64,000 bases of DNA from Rugalucina vietnamica. Its lineage: Eukaryota > Mollusca > Bivalvia > Lucinida > Lucinidae. Each line of letters opens with the position of its first letter. Within the stretch, counting starts at the first letter, position 1. This document shows positions 1 to 13,511 of the stretch, piece by piece. The stretch lies in NCBI GenBank assembly GCA_964017185.1, contig OZ024878.1:18479851-18543850 (forward strand). The letters are read 5' to 3'. The notes under the pieces were generated by a model. The model searched no databases, was not told the DNA's origin, and saw only the letters and a list, made by a program, of their open reading frames with translations. The position numbers and the translations under genes are program-made.

Positions 1-25
1 TTCTTCTGATCATTTTAACCCATAT

Positions 26-72
26 TTATGTCTCCCCCGACAGGGTCGGGAGACATATTGTTTTTCCCCATG

Positions 73-104
<32 letters not shown>

Positions 105-1525
105 CGTCACAAATCGTGTCCGCTGTATAACTTGAAAACCGTTAAAGATTTTTCAATGAAACTTGGTACACATGTAAACCACGACGAGACGATGTGTCAT
201 GCACAAGAACCATAACTCTAGCTTGTAATGAGTATTTTTGGAGTTATTTCCTTTTGATTATTTTCGATACAATTTCGTGTCCGCTGTATAACTTGAAAAC
301 CGTTAAAGATTTTTCAATGAAACTTGGTACACTTGTAAACCACGACGAGACGATGTGTCATGCACAAGAACCATAACTCTAGCTTGAGTATTTTTGGAGT
401 TATTTCCCTTTGATTATTTTCGATACAATTTCGTGTCCGCTGTATAACTTGAAAACCGTTAAAGATTTTTCAATGAAACTTGGTACACTTGTAGACCACG
501 ACGAGACGATGTGTCATGCACAAAAACCATAACTCTGGCTTGAGTATTTTTGGAGTTATTTACCTTTGATTATTTTCGATACAATGTCGTGTCCACTGTA
601 TAACTTGAAAACCGTTTAAGATTTTTCAATAAAACTTGGTACACTTATTGAGCATGATCAGACGATGTGTCATGCACAAGAACCATAACTCTAGCTTGAG
701 TATTTTATGAGTTATTTCCCTTAGATTATTTTCCATACAATTTCGTGTCTGCTTTATAACTCGAAAATCGTAAGAGTTATTTCAATGAAACTTGGTACAC
801 TAATAAAGCACGATGAGATTACATGTCGTGCTAAACAACCATAACTCTTGCATATCTTTGGAGTAATTTCCCTTTGATTATTTTCCATACAATTTCGTGT
901 CCACCCTATAACTTGAAAACCGTAAGAGAAATTTCAGTGAAACTTGGTACACTTATAAAGCATGATGAGACGATGTGTCATGCACAAGAATTATAACTCT
1001 TGCTTTCATATCTTTGGAGTTATTTCCCTTTGATTATTTTTCTATACAATTTCATGTCCACTCTATAACTTGAAAACCATAAGAAATATTTCAATGAAAC
1101 TTGGTACACTTATAAAGCAAGATGAGATGATGTGTCATGCTAAAGAACCATAACTCTTGCTTGCATGTCTTTGGAGTAATTTCCCTTTGATTATTTTTCG
1201 TTCAATTTTGTGTCTGCTCTATAACACAAAAACCATTAGAGATTTTTCAATGAAACATGGTACACTTATAAAGCATGATGCACAAGAATCATTACTCTTG
1301 CTTTCATATCTTTGGAGTTATTTCCCTTTGATTATTTTCCAAACACTTTCGTGCCCCCTCTATAACTTGAAAAGCGTAAGAGATATTTCAATGAAACTTG
1401 GTACACTTATAAAACAGAATGACAGGATATGTGATGCACAAGAACTATAACTCTTGCTTGCATATTTTGGACATGCACGTAGAAAGGGGGGAGACATCAG
1501 TTTTCACATAGAAAACAAATTCTAG
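26..1525 (+). mobile_element. Pearl/Helentron-like non-autonomous element, copy 1
   Basis: The left end (28-56) is a palindrome containing ATGTCTCCCCC and its complement. It is followed by a (CTGT)n/(CCGT)n microsatellite at about 75-110 and then by about nine core tandem repeats with a period near 156 bp (about 120-1470). The right end carries GGGGGAGACAT (about 1486-1497), the inverse of the left end, and finishes with TTCTAGTT, with CTAG at 1522-1525. Subterminal inverted repeat with palindrome, microsatellite, core repeats and a CTAG-T terminus is the arrangement described for bivalve pearl elements and Helentron-associated elements. No coding capacity is seen; ORFs in the core are repeat artefacts. 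The class assignment is inference from architecture. Confidence 0.7.
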
Positions 1526-1858
1526 TTGATGAATGGATTCTCCCATCATTATCAATTGGGTGAGTCCACTTTCATTTTTAGGGGAGTCTGGAGTGATTTT
1601 TAAATTTTATTCAATTCTTCGATGAAAATTCTCTTAGCAAACAGAATAGCCCCAGGTTCTGCGGCGTCACATCTGGGGCTATTCTGTTTGCCTATGTCCC
1701 ACAAAAAGGACGCCAGGCTTAAATGAGTTAAGATACTTTGGTCAAAACATGTTCTCTTGAAGAAATCTGAAAAAGTACCTTTTAAGGGTGTATAACAGTA
1801 TTAAGAAATGAAATACTTCTTGTGAACAGCAATAGCATAGACTTTTGAACTTTTTCAG

Positions 1859-2570
1859 TGGTACCATATGAGATGACAGTTTTTACTGGCGATGTCGCAG
1901 AGGCAGGTACCGATCAGAAAATCACCGTCACTGTATTTGGTGCCAAGGGAGCAACTTCGCCAATTGTACTTGAGAAAACTGAGAACCGGTTTGAACGAGA
2001 TCGGGCGGACTTCATGAAACTGGAACTAGAGGATATTGCACCAGTAAAGAAAATGAGAATAGAGACTGATGGGAAGGGTAGTCGTCCAGACTGGTACTGT
2101 GAAAAGGTAAGGGTAAAACATCAAACTCATCAGAATGGGTAAAACATTGAACTGATGGGAAATGAATACTGTGAAAATGAAAGGGTTAACCATAGAACGA
2201 ATAGCTAGAAAGTTAAGTCGTCCAGACTGGTACTTTGAAAAGGTATAGGTTAAATATTGAAACATAGAGACTAAGCCAAAAGGAAGTTACCTCGCATGTT
2301 TGTAAGGTAGTGGTGCAGCTACATATCTATAGCAAAATTATGGATCTTAAATTGTCGGAATAGCCTGAACGCAAAAATAAAATCTTGATCTATCTCTAAT
2401 TTTGAGCATTAGAGTATCAGGATGAATTATTTATTCCTTTCAGGTTGAACTAAGAAATATGGCCACTGGTGTTTTGTCAGTGTTTGATGTGAAAGATTGG
2501 TTCAGTAAGAAGAAGGGAGAACTGGTCCGAGACATTCCAGCCAGAGAGGGGAGACAAATCATGGTTTCAA
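1859..2570 (+). CDS. LOXHD1: LOXHD1-like exons 1-2 in window: PLAT domain A
   Basis: Exon 1859-2106 follows TTTTTCAG, is entered in intron phase 1, and ends before GTAAGG in phase 0. Exon 2444-2570 follows CTTTCAG and ends before GTATGT in phase 1. Together they encode one PLAT domain starting '[20 protein letters not shown]', with strand motifs '[19 protein letters not shown]' and '[18 protein letters not shown]'. Reading through the second donor meets a TAG at once, which supports splicing there. Confidence 0.88.
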
Positions 2571-5500
2571 GTATGTAGACATGTTATCTTAAGGTTTTTG
2601 AAATAATATATTTTTGTCATTTTCAAAAAATTTGTTTGATTGATACATACTTGGCATATTTTATCACATTATGCAGGGATAATTTTGGAAGGTGCCATGG
2701 GCAAAATTGCCCTTTAATTTTCAAAATGGCCCCTTCATTTTGAAATAGTGGGATGCTTTTATAATGTAAGGAGATGGGCTATAATGATTCTAGCGGAGCA
2801 TTTTCTGCAAAATGGCCCCTTATATTTTCAAGCCAACAATATCCCTGATTATGGATGTCATGACATATCCCAATGTTGGGTGGACATCCTATAAAAGTGA
2901 GTGCAACAAAATGACAATTGTTGTTGACTGGAACATTAATCATCAAAACAAAACAATGTAATTGGACCTGAATTTCAAAGCATCATCAACCTATTGTTAT
3001 TGAGAGTTCCAACTTCTTAGCTAAATGTAACCAAACACACTGAAAATTGTTTATTGGAAAGATGTGGCAAAAAGCAAATGACTCGTATTTTTCATATGAA
3101 AATATCAGTGACAAAATGCATATGACTCATATTTAAATCAAAATTTTCATGTGTGTTAAGATGAACAATTGGAAACTGTATATATTCTATACCTTATTCC
3201 AATACATATATTTCAGAAACTGCATACAAGATCAGTGTTAAAACCTCCAACGTTAGTGGAGCAGGGACTGACGCCAATGTTTTCGTCATTCTGTTCGGTA
3301 TGAATGGCGACTCCGGACAACTCCACCTCAAGAAATCAGAGACACACAAGAGCCCGTTTGAGAACGATCAGTTAGATGTGTTCACGTTTAAAGATATATT
3401 GAGCCTGGGCGAATTGTCCAAGTGTCGGGTGTGGCATGATAACAAAGGTAGGAATTTTTCATTTGTTTTCTATTCAAAATATGAGCCACCTCGTGGGAAA
3501 ACCAACAATGTGGTTTCCGAACAGGTCTGACACAAACCGGCCTGTACAGCTACAGAAGCATGCTAGAAGCTTGAAATTTTGGATTTAAGAAGAAGAGGAA
3601 ATGTACTATTCGTGTAGCGAAAACAAAGGCGCTGATCAGCTTCGCGGTTACCGCGAAGCTGATCTGCGTCTTTGTTTTCGCATATGCAAATTGTTGGTTT
3701 TCTCATGCGAAGGCTCATTATTCATACAATAGAAGTCGTTCACCTTTGTTGCAAAACAGAGTTTAATAATTATGCTTTTGGCCAGTCTATTGAAACATGA
3801 AAATATTGGCTTTAGCAGATTTAATCCGAATATACATTAAGAAAACATGCCCATGTAATATACAGAGATTTTTAAAGTTGTATAGGTCACTGGCCAGATA
3901 TGGTTCTGCTCCCCCCTCAGGGGGAATTTCGCAGACCATGATTTTCATATAGCCTGATGTCTAAGAAATTTTTTGAAACATGTTAGCCCTCTGTAAAGTG
4001 TCGCGTAATCGTGTAACATCGAGTTACATATATTACCTACAGAAAATCTAATTTTTACTGTTGAATTTAAAAAATGCAATATAAATTAAAATAAACATTG
4101 CTCTATTTATCAAACTGGATTTCAAATACTAGCAGACATTCTTAGCTACAATATGAGACCTTTGATTTCAATGTCACTCTGTCTATGTGTAACATATGTA
4201 ACATTTTTCCGCAAAGTTCATCTTAAATACATTTGTGTAACTAAGTTATCCTTTTGTGGTTTTGCGCCCCATTAGACGGAATTGCGTAGACTATGATTTA
4301 TATATAGCCTGATGTATTAAAAGTTTTTTTTCACATATGTTAGCCCTCTGTAAAATGTAGCATAATCGTGTTACATCGAATTACGTATGTTACCTACAGA
4401 AAATCCAATTTTTACTGTTGAATTTAAATATGCCATAAAATTAAAATAAACATTCTTTTATTGATCTAAACTGGGTTTCAAATTACAGCAAATATTCTTA
4501 GCTACAATATGAAGTCTTTGATGTCCACGTCAGTCAATCACAGTGTAACGTATGTAACATTTTGCCATACATTGCATTTTAAATGCATATGTGTAGCTAA
4601 GTTATCTTTTTGTGGTTCTGCGCCCCATTATAGAGAATTGTGTAGACCATGACTTTCATATTAGCCTGATCTCTAAGAAGGCTTTTGAAATGTGTTAGCC
4701 CTCTGTAAAGTGTAGCGTAATCATTTAACATTGAATAACATAAGTTACGTACCGAAAATCTATTTTTTAATGTTTAATTAAAAATGGAATAAAAATGAAA
4801 AACGAACATTTTTCTATTGATCAAAATGGGTTTCAAATAATAGCAGACATTCTTAGCTACAATATGAGACCTTTGTTTTTTTCATGTCAGTCTTTCAGAG
4901 TGTAACATATGTAGCATTTTTTCACAAAGTTCATTTTAAATGTATATGCGAAGCCTAGTTATCCTTATGTGGTCTTGCTCCCCATAAGAGGGAAATTTGT
5001 AGACTGGTGGCAGTTTTATACTTTCTTGCTAATTTTATCATGATCTATAGTGCTGAGGGTCTGCAAACAAGTATCTAGAAACAAAGATTTCAGTCCCGAA
5101 TGTAACATATGCAACAAACATGTAATGTATAACAAAGGGCATTGTACATAGTTCAAATACCAATAGGTTGAATGCTCTAGCCAATAGGACATTTTGCAAA
5201 CATATTCTATTTTATAGGATAATTCAGTTTCCACCAATTAGAGATGTTTGCTCTCTGTATGTTGGAGCATTTGCCTGTCACATATGTTACCATTATAAAA
5301 TAATATATGACAGTTTGAGCTTTGGAAAGATAGATAGAGGATATTCAAGTTTTTGGAGTGAATATGAGTTTTATTTCATTGAGTGAAGTGAAAAAATTTT
5401 ATATTTCATGAGTGCCGAAGGCACGAATGAAATATATAATTTTTCACTTCACGAGATGAAATAAGTCATATTCACGACAAAAACTTGAATTTTTTTTTTA

Positions 5501-8500
5501 TTATATTGCATGTAGTCATTGTAACGTTGCGCGCTAAAGCGTATGACGTCAAAATCTTAAATGACGTCATTACGTCACGTCATTACGTCGCTATTGTGTG
5601 TGAACGTTCATTGCGTCAACAATAGCATAGATTATAAAATTTAGTTATGTATAAATTAGAAATGAAACGGTGGAATCGTAATTTGCGTATTCCCAAATCT
5701 TATATTTTCACATGTGAAAATATAACTTTTTTATATTTTCACATGTGAAAATATAACTTTTTCAAATACTGGTTATATTTAATACATATTTCTCTATATT
5801 TCATCACTTGCCATATAATAACATCTTTTATTATGTTATTCAACCGTCTCATATAGTGTGCATGCAACATGCCTATTCTACACACTACTTACTTACTTGT
5901 TTGCACAATAATCTGACACCTATGGTGTAATGTCCGTAACATATATCAAAATTACCCTTTCAAAGTTAGAATTGTTAGTGACATCTTTTTCTTTTCAGTT
6001 GCACATACATGTATTTTCAAATATATCAAATGATTGTTATGATAGTGTTCTATAATAGTGTGATAAGATACAGAAATAATTCAACTTTCTTGGTGTTCAA
6101 ATATTGATGAGAACCTTCAATATTAGAGAAAAATCGCAGAACAATGGAGGGTGTCTACCTACAGAAACGTTTATAGCTCAGCAACCAAAAGCAATAGAAA
6201 GCTGGAATCGGTAACAAATGATTGCAGTGACAACATTCTAAATCCAGGAAATAAGATACATAAATAATCAGACTTTCGTGCTGTTCGAAATTTGGTGAAA
6301 TCTTAAAAATAGAGAATGATCACAGAAAATGCAGGGGGTATACCTACGGAAACTTATATATCTCAGCAACCAAAAGCCACAGAGAGCAGAAATTGGTATC
6401 AAATAATTGCTATGACTATATTCGATAACCATGTTATAAGATATACAAATAAGCTGACTTTCTTGTTGCTAAATTATTTAGAAACTTAAGATATAAGAGA
6501 AAAAATTACTGGCAAACGAAGGGGGTATACCAATAAAATTGCTAATACCTCAGTGACCAAAAGCTCTAGAGAGCTCAAATTGGTATCAAAAGATAGCTAT
6601 AATAATGGTCTATTATCATGTGATAAGACAAATAAATAATCTGTTTTTTCTAGTTGTTGGAATATTGATAAGAACTTTAAATATTAGATAAATATCTTAG
6701 AAAAATAGACGGGGTACGCCAACGAAAAAGCATATATCTGAGCAACGAAAAGTCATAGAGAGCTGAAATTGGTATCAAATGATTGCTGTGACAATATTCT
6801 ATAACCATGTAATAAGAGATATAAATTAGCTGACTTTATTGTTGCTAAAATATGTAAGAAAACTTAAGGTATAAGAGAAAAATCACTGGCAAACGAAGGG
6901 GGTATACCAATAAAATTGCTAATATCTCGGTGACCAAAAGCTCTATAGAGCTCAAATTGGTATCAAATGATTGTTATAATAATGGTCTATAATCATATGA
7001 TAAGACAAATAAATAATCTGATTTTCTTGTTGTCGGAATATTGATAAGAACTTTAAATATTAGATAAAAATCTCAGAAAAATAGAGGGGGTATACCAACA
7101 ATAACGCATATATCTGGGCAACAGAAAGTCATAGAGAGCTGAAATTGGTATCAAATGATTGCTATGACAATATTCTATAACCATGTAATAAGATATATAA
7201 ATTAGCTGACTTTATTGCTGCTAACATATTTAAGAAAACTAAAAGTATAAGAGAAAAATCACTGGCAAACAAATGGGGTATACTAATAAAACTGCTAATA
7301 TCTCAGTGACCAAAAGCTCTAGAGAGCTGAAATTTGTATCAAAAAACTGCTAGGATGATGTTCTTTAGCCATGTGGTAAGAATTACAAATAATCTGACTT
7401 TCTTGTTTTTGGAATATTGACAAATCTTTAACTATTAGAGAAAAATCACAGAAAAGTGGGTGGGGTATACCAACAATAACGTTTAGAACTCAGCAACCAA
7501 AAGTCCCAGAGAGCTGAAATTAGTATCACATGATTGCTATAATAATGTTCTATAACCCTGTGGTAAGATTTATGAACAATTTGGCATTCTTGTTGTTTGA
7601 ATATTGATGAGAACTTAAAATATTAGATAAAAGTCACAGAAAAATAGAGGGGGTATACCAACAGAAACGTTAATATCTCAGCAACCAAAAGTCCTAGAGA
7701 GCTAAAATTGGTATCAACTGATTGATATGACAATAATTTATTTTCTTATCAATTTGGCCTGAAACAAAGATTGCATGTACTCCTTTTATGGGCACAATTC
7801 CACATTTTGTCATCAAAGATTACCATTTGTGTCAAAAACAGCTCCAAGCGAGTCTATGAATCAGATAAAACACTTCTAAAGTACATATATATGTTAATTT
7901 ACAGTAACGTATATAATGGCACATTGCCTTTGAATAAGTCCTTATTGTTTGCATTTCATTCATTTCAACATACATTTGTGCAATAATGCCACAATAAGAA
8001 TATGACTTGGTAAGGATAACTTGGTGAGGTCAGTTGCAAAATAAATCAAGCATATCACATTTTAATACAGTATTATAAGTAATAGTTAGAGTATGGAGGT
8101 GAGGTCAATACAAAAATTATAGACCCGGGCACGTGAACTTAAAGCCGACCGAGCGCAGCGAGGGAGGCTTTAAGTTCACGTGCCCGGGTCTATAATTTTC
8201 GTATTGACCGATACCGACATACTCTAACTGACTTATATACTGGCTCCTTTGTTTCGCTATAACAAATGCTACACAGCGAGCCGATTGACCAAACCTTGCA
8301 CAGTATGCTTAGACCAATTATATTCTGTTAAAGCGTGTTTTCTCGCGACATGACTATCGGCCAAAATCCCACGGACTAACGGTGAACGATATTTTCTTTC
8401 CTCGTGCAGCCATGTCCAAAAATAACTCTCACAGTAGCTTCCCCTTAAAACGTCGTCGAGGTTATTTATTGATCAAGATTTAATGCAAATAATTCAATAC

Positions 8501-11206
8501 CATTTAAGTATGATTTTTGTATATCTATATATTGTGCGTAAACTGATTTGAAAGTGTAGATCACTTCTACTTGGATCTGTCATAGGTTAATCCCCGTGCT
8601 GAAATGACAGAGGACCATTTACTGAATGCCCGGCTGTTTATGGGGGAAACAGCTGGTCAAAACTAACTTTGTGAAGTTTGTTCCTACTTCCGTGGTTTCT
8701 CATTAACCTCACACTAACCCTAACCTTCTACACTACCAATGAAACCATGGGGCGAGGAATATTTTCACACAGAAATGTATGTGCAACGGTACGTTTAAAA
8801 TACCGTTTCGGGAAATTATGAATTATTGAAATAATACATATTTGCCTCATCTCAAAGAATTTCGGATACTCAGTAGGAAAACAATTTGTATTTACCTTTA
8901 GCATGATTTGCTGTGAAAACGTACAATCAGCATAAGCATGAACACAGCGAAAGCATTTTTTGCAGTGCAGCTGAACCGTTACATAAACTTACTGTTGTGT
9001 CTAATATATAACAGCGTACATCTACGGGGGTTTATAAGTTTCCCGCCAGATATTATCAACCGGTTGATAATAAAAAGCGCGAAACTTATCAACCTCCCTC
9101 CTAAACTTCCTTTGTTTAGCAGGTCAATATGTTTGTTTTTGATCTGTTCGAAACAAAGGAGCCAGTATATAACACACGTTGTGAGCCCCTTTATCAGAAT
9201 AAATATTATTGGAGAAGTCATTGTGCTTTTAAAATGCTTACAATGCTGACCTTTGCAATTGAAAATAACTAAAACACATCTTCCTGCATGAAAAAAGGAA
9301 TGAAAACACACATACAGGTACCGATACCGTATATTGTAACATATGTAACATGCTGTTACATATGTTACATATCTAGGTCAAAGGCAAGCATGGCATTGGT
9401 TCTGAGGGTACTTGACCATTGATACCAAAAGGTCATTTAACAAAATTTGTTTAACGTATGTAATTTTGATGTAACACGGTAATGCGACACTTCTCAGAAG
9501 GCTAACATGTCTCATTTTGTGGAGACGATGTGTCATGCACAAGAACCATAACTCTGGCTTGAGTATTTTTGGAGTTATTTCCCTTTGATTATTTTCGATA
9601 CAATTTTGTGTCCGCTGTATAACTTGAAAACCGTTTAAGATTTTTCAATAAAACTTGGTACACTTATTGAGCATGATCAGACGATGTGTCATGCACAAGA
9701 ACCATAACTCTGGCTTGAGTATTTTATGAGTTATTTCCCTTTGATTATTTTCCATACAATTTCGTGTCCGCTTTATAACTCGAAAATCGTAAGAGTTATT
9801 TCAATGAAACTTGGTACACTTGTAAAGCGCGATGAGATTACGTGTCGTGCTAAAGAACCATAACTCTTGTTTGCATATCTTTGGAGTAATTTCCCTTTAA
9901 TTATTTTCCATACAATTTCGTGTCCACCCTATAACTTGAAAACCGTAAGAGAAATTTCAGTGAAACTTGGTACACTTATAAAGCATGATGAGACGATGTG
10001 TCATGCACAAGAATTATAACTCTTGCTTTCATATCTTTGGAGTTATTTCCCTTTGATTATTTTTCCATACAATTTCATGTCCACTCTATAACTTGAAAAC
10101 CATAAGAAATATTTCAATGAAACTTGGTACACTTATAAAGCACAATGAGATGATGTGTCATGCTAAAGAACCATAACTCTTGCTTGCATATCTTTGGAGT
10201 TATTTCCCTTTGATTATTTTTCATTCAATTTCGTGTCTGCTTTATAACTCAAAAACCATTAGAGATTTTTCAATGAAACATGGTACACTTATAAAGCATG
10301 ATGCACAAGAATCATGACTCTTGCTTTCATATCTTTGGAGTTATTTCCCTTTGATTATTTTCCAAACACTTTCGTGCCCCCTCTATAACTTGAAAACCGT
10401 AAGAGATATTTCAATGAAACTTGGTACACTTATAAAACAGAATGACAGGATATGTGATGCACAAGAACTATAACTCTTGCTTGCATATTTTGGACATGCA
10501 CGTAGAAAGGGGGGAGACATCAGTTTTCACATAGAAAACAAATTCTAGTTCTATACTGATAAGCCTTAAGTTACCAAGTCAAAAACTGTGATGTAACAAT
10601 ATATGCATTACTTTACCAGCAGATAAGAAGGGTTTGATGCAAAATTTACCATTAGAAGCCCAAATTGTTCCAGTCATAAGTTGATATTTTCATGAAACAT
10701 ATCACAAAGAATAATTTTACGAGTTGACACGTAAAGATCCTCATTATATAGTCTTTAGGCCTACTGTTAACTTCTTTTACATTCTAATTTCAGGCTTTGG
10801 AGCAGCCTGGCATTTAGCATATATTGAAGTAGAAGACCTGGGAACTAGAAAGGTGTACACATTCCACTGTAACAAATGGTTGTCAAAGTCGGAAGACGAT
10901 AAACAAATATTGCGCGAACTGACCTGCGGGACTTCGGCTAAAGGCTCGTCACCAGACATGAGAGGAGATAGAATAAGTATGTACAAGTTTGTCATAAAAA
11001 AGTTTGCAAATTTTATACACATCAGCACATGGCTTTTGGTTTTGAACCCAACATTGATTGATATTAAGACTGGCTGTCCTGTACACTAGTCTTATTTACA
11101 TGTATTTTACTCTCATTTAATCATGATTGAGTCTAGGGAGTTATACTTCTCAGTATGAAAAGGTCTTGAATGCACTGAATATTACTGAAAAGTTCTTGAA
11201 AGCAAA

Positions 11207-11266
<60 letters not shown>

Positions 11267-12035
11267 AGAAAGAATTGTTTAAATTGACTGAAGAAGCTCG
11301 TGAAAGCAAAGTTAAAAAATAGATTCATGTACATAAGGATTTTGACATATAATGATGATGATGAAATCAAATATGAGCAACGTCATGAGAAAATGAACAA
11401 AGTGGGTTTCTGACCAGGTCCGACACAAACCGGCCTGTACTGTCTTAGAAGCGGGCTAGAACCTTGAAATTTAAGGAGAAGAGGCATTGTACTATCTGTA
11501 TAGCGAAAACAAAGGCGCTGATCAGCTGTGCAGTAAACTGCACAGCTGATCTGCATCTTTGTTTTTGCATCTACAAATTGTTGGTTTTCTGATGTGGTGG
11601 CTCATTTGACTTTGGTCAATTGTTTTTCAGCCTATGAGATAGAAGTCAAAACCTCAGGGAAGCAGGAAGCTGGCACAATACACAATGGTTGGATTATACT
11701 GGAGGGAAAACGGGAGGCTTCAAAAGTCTTCAAGCTGGAGAATAGTGCTGCTAACAAAATATTACGCAAGTAAGTAGTTTAATGTTGACATTGTTGTAAA
11801 TATTGTTCATATAATTGTCATCATTGAGGGCCTCAGGGAAGATTGGTATTGCCAACTGTGTTTTACCCTCGTTAAATAAATACATTACTTACTTGCTTAC
11901 TTACTAAGTAGTCAAACCAGGCAAATACAATACATGTATACTTATCTGCTTATTGTTCAGTTAAAAAAACCATCATACATGTACTGTAAAGCCAGAAATG
12001 TTTTGAGACTTTTATTTCATGTTTTTTTGTTGTTT

Positions 12036-12079
<44 letters not shown>

Positions 12080-13461
12080 ATTTCTGAAATACATGTATTA
12101 GCCAGTTCTCGCTCTCTGTACACCTTCTTATTCAAGTTTTCGTGTTGCTTGCAGGTGAATTTGCACAACACAACACAAACCTAACTTATTTTGAGCTTTT
12201 GTATTGTCAATTAGTGAGGCAATATGCAGCAGGGCTCATGTTTTTTTGGGGGTGAGGGGTTTCTCAAAAAAAGGTAGCATCACTAAAATTTAAGTCTGAA
12301 TAAGAATAAAAATTTTTAAAAAATCAGATAAAAATGTCTGTATTCACTGGAGGATAGCATGGAAGACAGACATTCATGCTATAATATGTGATCCTCTTAA
12401 AATATAGAGACAATAATTATTATTACATTATTATAATGATAAGTGTATGTATATCTATTTCAGAGGGAATATTGACCATTTCACCTTCACCACACCTTCT
12501 CTGGGTAAACTGGAGAGGTGCATTGTGGGAGCTTATGAGCGGGAAGACCGGCCATTGGCTGACACCAGGGGGCATGAGGCAGAATGGCACTGCTTTGAAA
12601 TTACCGTAACGGATACCTCGAATGGCAAAAAGTGAGTTTGTAGTTCTTAGAATTTTAATGCTTTGTTGTGTTAAGTTCTGGCATATTTGTTCTTGGTTTG
12701 TGTAAACGCAGCTTTGTAACAGATTGCCATAAAACTATTATATGAGCCATGTCATGAGAAAACAAACAGTTTGGGTTTCCAACTAGGTCGGACACAAACT
12801 TGCCTCTAGTCAGTCAAGATGGCTACAAGCTTGAAATTTTGGATATTGGAAGAAGGATTGGGCTATCAATGTAGCGAAAACAAAGAATGAAGAGCAAGGT
12901 AGACAATCAGGCTAGCATCAACGAAAATAAAAGATGGGCAGACACAATAAACAGATGAGCCGTCTCATGGGAAAACCAACAATCTGCATAGGCAAAAACA
13001 AAGGCACAGATCAGCTTCGCGGTGACCGCGAAGCTGATCAGCGCCTTTGTTTTCGCTACTCAGATAGTACAATTCCTCCTCTTCTTAACTCCAAAATTTC
13101 AAGATTCTAGCCTGCTTCTGTAGCTGTACAGGCCAGTTTGTGTCAGACCTGTTCGGAAACCACATTGTTGGTTTTCCCACGAGGCGGCTCAGATATTGCA
13201 ATGAAAAATCGCACCAGAACTGTCTCGGAATGGTCAGTAAAGAAAGTACTGTCAGAGGGCTTAAATCACCAATAGACCTTTATCCTTGCCCTTTAGTCTG
13301 CTATGATTTCTTTACGAAACATGACCATGTAGAACTTTCTCAGATGGAAAAAATGAAAATTTTGTTGGAAAAATTTTGATATTTTTATGCCCCCAACTTC
13401 GAAGAAGTTGAGGGGGCATATTGGTTTGGGTCTGTCTGTGCAGTGAGTTGAGTGGTGTGCA

Positions 13462-13511
<50 letters not shown>

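Noticed and set aside
194..1450. ORFs at 194-376 and 1157-1450 in the 5' region
   Set aside because: They lie entirely in pearl-element core repeats and change with each repeat unit.
6100..7740. Regularly spaced repeats as a possible CRISPR array
   Set aside because: Units are about 187 bp contiguous tandem repeats without short identical repeats and unique spacers, and the DNA is animal.
8938..9311. Overlapping ORFs on both strands around 9 kb
   Set aside because: They arise from an inverted repeat inside a DNA element; no domain or splice evidence.
11182..11370. ORF rich in isoleucine on the minus strand
   Set aside because: It is a translation of the (GAT)n microsatellite.
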